Shown here: in pieces, positions 7,671 through 15,089 of the stretch
How positions within the stretch are numbered: the first letter of the stretch is position 1
How the letters are laid out: each line of letters begins with the position of its first letter
Assembly (NCBI GenBank): GCA_015231825.1
Contig: JADGAV010000036.1
Coordinates: 1 to 50,326, forward strand
Length of the DNA: 50,326 nt
Origin: SAR324 cluster bacterium
GTDB taxonomy: Bacteria > SAR324 > NAC60-12
Direction of reading: 5' to 3'
Translations under genes and position numbers: made by a program
Notes under the pieces: generated by a model
Databases searched by the model: none
Seen by the model: the letters and a program-made list of their open reading frames with translations, nothing else
What the model was told of the DNA's origin: nothing

Positions 7671-8655
7671 AGACTTTTTGCTGGGTAACACGATTGATCA
7701 AGGGAGTAACGGCATTCATCAGAAGAATGGCATACATCACACCTTCCGGAAGTCCGCCGAAGACACGTATCAGCACAACCAGCATTCCAATACCGGCACC
7801 GAACAACCAGCACCCTTTTATTGTTACAGGAGAAGTCACCAGATCTGTGGCCATAAAAACAGATCCCAGAAGCAGACCGCCTGACAACATCATGAACAGG
7901 GGTGAGGGATAAATTTGAGGGTTGATGAGATAGAGGACTCCAGAAATGACAGTAACTGTTAAAAAAATCGAAACCGGGATTTGCCACACAATGACTTTCC
8001 TGTATGCCAAATAGATTCCGGCAAGGATGATCACAATCCCGCAAGTTTCTCCTAAGGAACCTCCTATGTTGCCAAACAACAAATTTCGTATTTCTGTCGC
8101 CTGATGCTCAAATTTCATCAATGCCAGAGGGGTTGCCGTTGTGATGGTATCCAGTGATTCTCCCTGCATGAAAGGCATTGCGAAATTAGTACCGCGGGGC
8201 ATTAAATACTGCCCGTCAGGAGCTGACCAGGTGGTGATTGCGGTAGGAAATGCCGCCTGCAGAAAAGCGCGTCCGAGCAAGGCGGGATTGAATACATTTT
8301 GCCCCAATCCTCCCCACATCAGTTTTCCCAGAGCAATAGAAACCACACCGCCCAAAAAAACCATCCACAAAGGGAAACCGGGAGGGAGAGTCAGTGCCAG
8401 CAAAATCCCCGTGATCAACGCGCTGCCTTCTTTGAGCGAAGCGCCTTTGGACTCTGTTCTGTCAAAAAGCCATTCTGTCAAAAGGCAGGCAAAAATGGCA
8501 GTTGCACAAATCAGCAGGGCACTGAGGCCAAAAAAATAGAACGAAGCCAGCATCACCGGAATGAGGGCAAAAACCACCTGAAACATCAGCCAGGGGGTGT
8601 CTTCTTCCTGATGAATGAAGGGGGAGGTCGACAATACAATTTTGAGTTTTCCCAT
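7660..8655 (-). CDS. rnfD: Rnf complex integral membrane flavoprotein subunit RnfD
   Basis: RnfD is a multi-helix membrane protein homologous to NqrB that carries covalent FMN and helps couple electron flow to ion movement. From the chosen start (MGKLKIVLSTSPFI) it is 331 aa, with many hydrophobic helices and GGLGQNVFNPALLGRAFL. The flavin-attachment region is DTITTATPLALMKF, where the threonine before ATPL is the usual FMN site. AVTPLINR is near the end. The ATG at 8655 lies 2 nt after the rnfC stop. A longer frame from 8766 would overlap rnfC and add a segment unlike RnfD. It overlaps rnfG downstream. Confidence 0.95.
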   Translation of the reverse strand: MGKLKIVLSTSPFIHQEEDTPWLMFQVVFALIPVMLASFYFFGLSALLICATAIFACLLTEWLFDRTESKGASLKEGSALITGILLALTLPPGFPLWMVFLGGVVSIALGKLMWGGLGQNVFNPALLGRAFLQAAFPTAITTWSAPDGQYLMPRGTNFAMPFMQGESLDTITTATPLALMKFEHQATEIRNLLFGNIGGSLGETCGIVIILAGIYLAYRKVIVWQIPVSIFLTVTVISGVLYLINPQIYPSPLFMMLSGGLLLGSVFMATDLVTSPVTIKGCWLFGAGIGMLVVLIRVFGGLPEGVMYAILLMNAVTPLINRVTQQKVYGT

Positions 8656-8657
8656 GC

Positions 8658-10010
8658 TCACGCGGCCGCCTCTCTTTCTCGGAGGATTGCTTTGGCCACC
8701 CGAAATCCCTGAACCAGCGGAATTCCTGAGGGGCAGACAAAAGAGCAGCAGGCACATTCTATACAATCCATCAGATGTTCATCTTTCATTTCTTCGTAGA
8801 GGCCTTTTCTCGTTAAAAGCCCAAGAAGAGAAGGATTCAACGACGTGGGACAGGCCTGCAGGCATCGTCCGCAGCGAACGCACTTGTAGGTGCTGATCTC
8901 CCGTGCTTCCTGGCCGGTTAAGGCCAGCACCCCGGAGGTCCCCTTCAAAACAGGCACTTCCAGATTTTTTTGTGCGACCCCCATCATGGGGCCTCCCAGG
9001 AGAATGCGTGTCGTTTCCGGTTTTAAACCGCCGCAGGTCTCAATCACTTCATGGAGCGGGGTGCCGATGGGCACCATCAGGTTTGCCGGCCGATTGATGC
9101 CAGGTCCGGTAACGGTGACAATGCGTTCAATCAACGGTTGAGATCTGGTAAAATAGTCGGCAAGTGCCACGGCGGTGCCTACATTGGCAACAACGGTTTC
9201 AACATCCAGAGGCAGTTTTCCGGATGGGACTTCTTTCTTGAGAATAGCAGTGATCAGCATCTTTTCTGCCCCTTGAGGGTATTTGACCTGCAAGGGAACC
9301 ACTTCCATGACGGTCTTTTCTTTTTGAATCAATGACTGAAGTCCCGCGATAGCATCAGCTTTGTTGACTTCAATGCCAACAAATGTTTTTTCCACCCCAA
9401 GAAAGCGGGCAAGGATTTTTATTCCCTTGATCAGTTGAGGGGCCTGCTCCAGCATCAGTCTATGGTCTGAGGTAAGGAAAGGTTCACATTCACATCCGTT
9501 GATAATTAAAAACTTGCAGTGTTTTCCTTCTGGAATTGAAAACTTCACGTGAGACGGAAAAGCAGCCCCGCCCAAACCAACCAGACCGGCTGACTGCACC
9601 AGGGCAACAAATTGTTTTTGATCCATCTCCTCCAATACCGGAGGCGTCTTTGCTTCAAAACGCTGTGTCGCAAATGGATCCGCTTTTATTCTGATTGCCG
9701 GAAGCAGCTGCCCATTCGGATGCCTTGATGCTTCAATGGCAGTCACGGTGCCGCTCACCGGAGCATGAAGTGCCACGGAAACAAAACCGCCTGGTTTTGC
9801 AATCATTTCCCCCCGTTCGACCTTTTGCTTTTTTTGAACAATGGCAATGGAAGGTGCCCCGATGTGCTGGGACAAAGGGAGCACATATTCTTCGACAAAA
9901 GGCATCCGCTCAACTGAAAGATGCTGAGTCAGTTCTTTATAGTACTCAGGGTGAATTCCGTGTTTGAAGGTAATCTGCCCGTTTTGCTCATGGTTTAATG
10001 TCAATAACAT
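8658..10010 (-). CDS. rnfC: Rnf complex NADH-binding iron-sulfur subunit RnfC
   Basis: RnfC is the peripheral subunit that binds NAD(H) and FMN, with two [4Fe-4S] clusters. The N-terminal barrel-sandwich part (KHGIHPEYYK) leads to the Gly-rich nucleotide motif GLVGLGGAAFPSHVKF, then NGCECEPFLTSDHRLML. Two Cys motifs follow in the last quarter, CVRCGRCLQACPTSLNP and CIECACCSFVCPSGIP. At 450 aa it is a standard-length RnfC. The ATG at 10010 follows GGAAA, and an adjacent TTG at 10013 is less likely. A 265-bp gap separates it from the PFOR-like gene upstream, so it may also have its own promoter. Confidence 0.95.
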   Translation of the reverse strand: MLLTLNHEQNGQITFKHGIHPEYYKELTQHLSVERMPFVEEYVLPLSQHIGAPSIAIVQKKQKVERGEMIAKPGGFVSVALHAPVSGTVTAIEASRHPNGQLLPAIRIKADPFATQRFEAKTPPVLEEMDQKQFVALVQSAGLVGLGGAAFPSHVKFSIPEGKHCKFLIINGCECEPFLTSDHRLMLEQAPQLIKGIKILARFLGVEKTFVGIEVNKADAIAGLQSLIQKEKTVMEVVPLQVKYPQGAEKMLITAILKKEVPSGKLPLDVETVVANVGTAVALADYFTRSQPLIERIVTVTGPGINRPANLMVPIGTPLHEVIETCGGLKPETTRILLGGPMMGVAQKNLEVPVLKGTSGVLALTGQEAREISTYKCVRCGRCLQACPTSLNPSLLGLLTRKGLYEEMKDEHLMDCIECACCSFVCPSGIPLVQGFRVAKAILREREAAA

Positions 10011-10275
10011 CAAATTTCCGGATATAAGAAAGCAGGTTGAACCTGCTGATAAAATAGATCAATATTTTATTAAAAAGAGTGCTCGGGTTGAATCGGTAAA
10101 AAGCCCGTGCCTGCTTTTTTTCTTTTCTCAGCAACAAAGGTGAGAATGGATCCTCCCGGGAAGCATTCGTTTTGATTTGATACTGGCCAAGATGCTCTTA
10201 CCACTTCCCGGAAGGGAACCCGACTTTGCATCAATTCTGGAGTTGCGACGCGTAAAAAACTTCAAAAGCAAAGCT
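10011..10275 (-). other. Long intergenic gap inside the rnf gene cluster, with a palindrome
   Basis: This is the only sizeable break between the PFOR-like gene and rnfC. It has no plausible gene. A near-perfect palindrome AGCAGGTT-G-AACCTGCT lies at 10031-10047, close to the rnfC start. CCCGGGAAG and CTTCCCGG words form further potential stems. An AT-rich TAATAAAATATTG on the minus strand could supply a -10 for an internal rnfC promoter. The palindrome may be an operator, but this is speculative. Confidence 0.35.
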
Positions 10276-13200
10276 TTACTGCATCTGATCCGGGTTTTGG
10301 TACCCCGTCAAGGCCAATAATTTTTCTCGAAGCTTTTGTTTGGTATTCCGCATTAAGTCGTCTTCCTGCTGCTGGAGTTTCAATTCAAATTCCGCTTTAA
10401 GCTGATCCATTGCTTTTTGATGTTCAGCTGCCAATTCTTCCTCAATTTGCGCCCGTACCTTTTCAGTAAACGGAGTGACCACTCCTCCAATTTCCTGAAG
10501 CGTCTTCCAGTTGTTCCGGACGGAATCTGCTGCATCCGCCATTTCCAGAGAAAGCGATAGTTTTTGCAGTTTGTTTTCCTGATCAACATTAACAATAAAT
10601 GGTGTTTTTCCTTTTCGGTCCTTCTCTTCCATTTGCAGAAATTCGTTCAAATGCAGCGAATTGCCGTTCGCGGAAGATTCTTCTGTGAAATGGGATTGAA
10701 AGCAAGCCTTTGTCAAGGCCCAATCCGCAAAGGTAATCGGCGCAATTTCAGATGCTTCCTTTCCTTCGACAGTATAAGAAATTTCCAGGCTGCATCCCTC
10801 ACTTTTCTGCTCTGGATTGCCCGCCAAATCCAGATGTGTTCCAAAAACACCTGGAGCATCCGGATTGAAACACAGGGAGGGAAAGGTCCTCGATTTCAGT
10901 GCCAAATTCAATTGCAGAGGCCAGGCAGTGAAAGCAGGGTCCTCCTTACCCGCAGAAGGAGCATGCAGATGGAAAAGCGCAGGTCTGGGACTGGCAATGC
11001 CCGCAGCCAACCCTGAATAGAGTTGGTTTGGAGTCGCCATTGATGATTGCAGAACGAATGCATTGCGATGACTGATTGCAAGAAGAGCAACTTTTGATAC
11101 AGAAGCCGCATACGCTTTGGGAGAAGCCCCCTCGCCTGGTCCGGTATCAAAAAGCACAATTTTCACAGGCCACCCGGAAGAAAGCAAGGATGAGAGATTC
11201 GAAAGGTCTTTATTCATCATGGAGCTGGATTGGCCCGTCAGAAAAATCGGTGGGGCACTGGCCCGCTCTTTCTCAGTCAATCCGCCCCAGTCCAAATCAG
11301 CAATTTGACCATCATGAAGTTCAGGATCGTATTCTTTTGAAGCTTCAAGACGGGCTCGGCGTACCAGACGGATATTGTCCAGAAAGTGACGCAGCTGTCC
11401 TTGAAAGAGTCCCAGGGCATGGTCAGAAAAACCTTCCTGCCATTGGAGTATCAGGGGAAAACAGTAGGGGTTGTCAGGAAACCTGTTACCCCGGTTTTCC
11501 GCAGCATAATCCGCCATGCTCATGCCGAACCTCGCACGCCCCACACCACTGGGTCCCACCGTTATCATCCATCGCAGGTCCTGCAGCGATTGGACCAGTT
11601 CCGTCAATCGCTCTAAAGGTTCAAGCTCAATAGTCCTCAGCTTTTCTTCCACTCCCATCTTTTGGACCAATTGTTCAAATGGGATTCTCTGTGTTTGAAC
11701 CGTGGAAATTGCTTTTGAAAGCGATTGAAAATCTTCTGTTGGAAGCGCTTCCGCCATTCGTTCATTGATCTGAGCGGAAAGCTTTTCAATCAGTTCTTCA
11801 ATTTCTTTGACCTGTTCCAGCATTTGCGGCTGCATGATCGACTCCACTGTCGCCGTAATGAGATGCAGCATCGTTTTTTCAGAATTGTCTTCAGAGTCTC
11901 TGCCTCCCACCATCGTCATGTAGAAATTTCGACACAGCAATATAGACGCAAGCGCCGGATACTGCGGATTTTTATGCATGCGACGGATGGTCTCAAAAGA
12001 AGTGTCAGGCAGAGATTCCCAAAGATGAAAAACCGATCTGAGCGGGGAGACATCATCCGCGGTTTGCGGTGTCATGGCCAGTGCATCTTCCTCACAAACT
12101 GCAGCACAAAGCCCGCAGCCGGTGCATGTCTGAGGATCAATTGAAAGGAAAAAAATTTCTCCGGAGCCCTTTTTCTGTTTTTCAGGTTCAGAAAAAAAAG
12201 GTTCCGTCACCGAGACCGGAAGCTCACTGACGATTGCCAACACAGAATCAAACTCCAGTTGAAGCGCGTCCAGACGATCTCCTTCGAGTTTCATTTGTTT
12301 GGCGAGTTCATCAAAGGCAGAAGGCAAAACATCGGCCACTTTGGAAATTTCCTCCTGATTGTTTTGGAGCACCCGATTGGCCAACTTCGCCAGATTTTTT
12401 ACGGCAGGAGTCAACTGAGCAATTTTAGCACCTTGTGATGCAGCAATTTCCGCTGCCGACTTGATGAGCATTTCCATGTGCAAAACACGTGGAGGAATTG
12501 CCGAATGAGGGCAATAGAGATAGCACTGTCCGCAGCCGGTGCAATTGCGGGACAGAAATTTGGGAAGTTCACTGCGTTCTTGAGACATATCACGGCAATT
12601 GGCCGTGGCAGGAGGAATCACAGGAAGCGCCTGAAACGGATCTGCTGTCAATTCACCTGTTGCCTGACCCGTTTGATAAAAATGACCGGTTTGGTCATAA
12701 AAATGAGACAAACGGGAATAAGGGGGCCCCTGATCTTGATAATGCCGAACTGCCAGGGGAAGCTCAAAATGAGGAAATTTTCCATCATCTCCTGCATGAA
12801 CGCGGGACTGCCAGCCCTCCTCATTTTTTTCATCCGATGACAATTCCAGAGAGAAATCATTGACATGAGGGTACTCACGTCTGATCGTTTGAAAAAGAAT
12901 CTCTTGCTTCGGGTATTTTGAAGAGGAACGTACAAATTTGACTCCGGAAAAAAAACGCCGTTTTCCTTCTTTTATCATATTGTCAAAGCATGCGAGGCCT
13001 TCCTCCTTCGTAAAAGGCAATCCTCCAATGCCATAGGATGCACAATAGAGCCGGACTCCCCTTGTTTCAGAAGGATAATTCGGATAAATCTTCTGATGAG
13101 CCGCTGAATTTTCTGAAGATTTTGCAAGGGCAGCAGAAAGTTCGCGAAACAAGGGCGGGTCTTCTGAAAGCGGTTGGCTGATCTGCTCCAGCACCGTCAC

Positions 13201-14202
13201 CGCCTTTTTACCGCCGAGGAGCTGCGCCAGCAAATGGCCTGGAAAGGGACGAAGCATAGTCAGGTTGAGACATCCTGCCTTTATTTTTCCCTCCGCACGC
13301 AACTCATCAACTGCAGAGACGATTGCTTTGTTCGATCCTCCCTGGGCGAGGATCACATAGTCAGCGTCTTCTATTTGATAACTGGAAACCGGGGAATAGG
13401 AACGCCCAAAAAGCTGAGAGAATTCAGCCATGATTTGGGTGCTCAGTTGGGGAAGATGATCGAAAAAATATGGCTTCTGAGCGGCTATTTCCAGCGTCAG
13501 TGCATGGGCATCTTTCAAAGATCCATTGAGCGTCGGGTAGTCGAAATTAAACCAGTTTGGAATGCGGCGACGCATTTTTCCAAAAATCATTTCCTGCGCA
13601 GGAGTTGGAGAAGTAATCTGATCATCCGGATCTCCCAGGAAAGTTCGCACTGTTTGCTGCTCAGGAATCAGCACTTTCTGAGTCGATTCAGCGGTCACTG
13701 AATCCATGGCGTTGATTCCCGGAATCAAAGACTGCTCCGCAATTTTGTGGGCAATCAGACAGAGATCCAGGGTTTCCTGAACATTCGAGGCAAAAAATTG
13801 AAAGAACCCGGTTCCTGAAATGGCATGATAAGCAGCGTGTCCCTTTTCTCCGGGGCACGACGTCAATTTTGTGCCTGATGCAAGAAGATGGAGGATGTAG
13901 CTTAAATGTCGTTTTGACGAGGAAATCAACTGATTTTGCCTCGCGACAACAGCCGATTCATCAAGCAGGACCGCCGCTCGAAGCCCCGTCATTGAAAGAC
14001 CTGTTGTAAATGACAGATCGTCTTTGGAAACATTAGAATCAAGCGGGCGCCTTCCAAACAGGTTTCTTCCTTTATTTCCGGAATTCCCTCCTGTCTGGAA
14101 ATTTTCACTGATGGCAGATTCCAGCAGATTGATGGCCTCATACCCTGTGATCTCTGTGCTTTGTCCAAAAACGGCTTCTTCCTGGGCATCATCAAATTTC
14201 AT
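10276..14202 (-). CDS. Giant PFOR-like iron-sulfur protein, probably not a TPP enzyme (1308 aa)
   Basis: The domain order follows pyruvate:ferredoxin oxidoreductase. An alpha-type core (about residues 60-170) contains FASNVQETLDLCLIAHKIAE. A transketolase-C-like domain (280-345) contains ILAQGGSNKAIVSAVDELR. Two [4Fe-4S] motifs follow, CTGCGQCYLYCPHSAI at 554-569 and CTGCGLCAAVC at 693-703. A TPP-domain-like C-terminal part spans about 755-1130. Catalytic landmarks are lost. The YPITP loop is absent and the conserved Glu of the MQSEAGA-type loop is missing. The proximal-cluster CxGC is reduced to one Cys (C757). The GDG thiamine motif aligns with LTGQSSSM (990-992 = GQS). A coiled coil (about 1195-1290) ends the protein. 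It overlaps rnfB by 4 bp (ATGA), so the two are translationally coupled. It is likely an electron-transfer or scaffolding partner of RnfB. Alignment was done by eye. Confidence 0.8.
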   Translation of the reverse strand: MKFDDAQEEAVFGQSTEITGYEAINLLESAISENFQTGGNSGNKGRNLFGRRPLDSNVSKDDLSFTTGLSMTGLRAAVLLDESAVVARQNQLISSSKRHLSYILHLLASGTKLTSCPGEKGHAAYHAISGTGFFQFFASNVQETLDLCLIAHKIAEQSLIPGINAMDSVTAESTQKVLIPEQQTVRTFLGDPDDQITSPTPAQEMIFGKMRRRIPNWFNFDYPTLNGSLKDAHALTLEIAAQKPYFFDHLPQLSTQIMAEFSQLFGRSYSPVSSYQIEDADYVILAQGGSNKAIVSAVDELRAEGKIKAGCLNLTMLRPFPGHLLAQLLGGKKAVTVLEQISQPLSEDPPLFRELSAALAKSSENSAAHQKIYPNYPSETRGVRLYCASYGIGGLPFTKEEGLACFDNMIKEGKRRFFSGVKFVRSSSKYPKQEILFQTIRREYPHVNDFSLELSSDEKNEEGWQSRVHAGDDGKFPHFELPLAVRHYQDQGPPYSRLSHFYDQTGHFYQTGQATGELTADPFQALPVIPPATANCRDMSQERSELPKFLSRNCTGCGQCYLYCPHSAIPPRVLHMEMLIKSAAEIAASQGAKIAQLTPAVKNLAKLANRVLQNNQEEISKVADVLPSAFDELAKQMKLEGDRLDALQLEFDSVLAIVSELPVSVTEPFFSEPEKQKKGSGEIFFLSIDPQTCTGCGLCAAVCEEDALAMTPQTADDVSPLRSVFHLWESLPDTSFETIRRMHKNPQYPALASILLCRNFYMTMVGGRDSEDNSEKTMLHLITATVESIMQPQMLEQVKEIEELIEKLSAQINERMAEALPTEDFQSLSKAISTVQTQRIPFEQLVQKMGVEEKLRTIELEPLERLTELVQSLQDLRWMITVGPSGVGRARFGMSMADYAAENRGNRFPDNPYCFPLILQWQEGFSDHALGLFQGQLRHFLDNIRLVRRARLEASKEYDPELHDGQIADLDWGGLTEKERASAPPIFLTGQSSSMMNKDLSNLSSLLSSGWPVKIVLFDTGPGEGASPKAYAASVSKVALLAISHRNAFVLQSSMATPNQLYSGLAAGIASPRPALFHLHAPSAGKEDPAFTAWPLQLNLALKSRTFPSLCFNPDAPGVFGTHLDLAGNPEQKSEGCSLEISYTVEGKEASEIAPITFADWALTKACFQSHFTEESSANGNSLHLNEFLQMEEKDRKGKTPFIVNVDQENKLQKLSLSLEMADAADSVRNNWKTLQEIGGVVTPFTEKVRAQIEEELAAEHQKAMDQLKAEFELKLQQQEDDLMRNTKQKLREKLLALTGYQNPDQMQ

Positions 14203-15077
14203 ACGGTTTCCTCACTGCGAAAAACTTCAACTCTTCCAAGAGGAAGGGATCTGCTTTTCCTATATTCAAACTGATTCCCTTCAACCCAGCAAATGGCATT
14301 GGTCGGACATCGTTTTGTTGCCTTTGGGTGGGCAAGTTCATTGTTGGCATAATTGATCACAGGGAGATTGTTGCGCATTTCTATCAGACCGGGGGCCGCA
14401 TCCGCTGCACAACGTTCGCAGGCATTGCATGCTACTGAACATAAACGTTCGGCTGCTTCTCCCTCAAGCAGGGAACGGCACTGCACAATCAACTTTTGAC
14501 TGACTGGCATGATTGTGAACAGATGTTTGGGGCAAATATCGACGCAATCGCCACAGGCCGTGCAACCATTGACGTCGACGACAGGAAGTCCGTTTTCATT
14601 CATAGTAATCACGTTAAAGGTGCAGGCAAGCTCACAATCCCCCAAACCGAGGCAGCCCCAGACACAGCCTTTGTTTCCTCCCGTAACTACCGTCATTGAC
14701 CGACAGGTCTCAACACCATGGTATTCAATTTCATCCCGCGCCTCTGCTTTTCCTCCTGCACACAAAAGCCGCGCTGTCCGTTTTTCTGCAAATCCGGGAT
14801 CGACTCCAAGAAAAGTCGCAATGGATTCGACATTGTCTGACGAACTGACGGTGCACCCTCCCGGGGTTGCTTCTGAATTTACCAGTTGCTCAGCAAATGC
14901 GCGGCATCCTGGAGATCCACATGCCCCGCAATTCGTCCCTGGCAGCATTTCTTCCACCTGATCAATGCGGGGGTCTTCATAAACACGCAGTTTTTTATTG
15001 GCAATGGCGAGGATCGTGGAAAAAACAAGCCCGAGTCCCATCAAGATTGCCACGGCAGATAAAACATTTTCCATCAT
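14199..15077 (-). CDS. rnfB: Rnf complex ferredoxin-accepting subunit RnfB
   Basis: RnfB receives electrons from reduced ferredoxin and passes them into the complex. The N-terminal membrane helix (residues 5-26) is followed by the [4Fe-4S] domain with C50, C53, C58 and C75 (NCGACGSPGCRAF). Ferredoxin-type motifs then follow: CVWGCLGLGDCELAC, CTACGDCVDICPKHLF and CNACERCAADAAPGLI. At 292 aa it is in the normal range. Its position is unusual: it is split from rnfC and sandwiched between two PFOR-like giants, overlapping the next gene by 4 bp. The ATG pair at 15077/15074 has only a weak ribosome site 13 bp after the preceding stop, consistent with re-initiation. Confidence 0.95.
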   Translation of the reverse strand: MMENVLSAVAILMGLGLVFSTILAIANKKLRVYEDPRIDQVEEMLPGTNCGACGSPGCRAFAEQLVNSEATPGGCTVSSSDNVESIATFLGVDPGFAEKRTARLLCAGGKAEARDEIEYHGVETCRSMTVVTGGNKGCVWGCLGLGDCELACTFNVITMNENGLPVVDVNGCTACGDCVDICPKHLFTIMPVSQKLIVQCRSLLEGEAAERLCSVACNACERCAADAAPGLIEMRNNLPVINYANNELAHPKATKRCPTNAICWVEGNQFEYRKSRSLPLGRVEVFRSEETV

Positions 15078-15089
15078 GGGAATTAAGCT

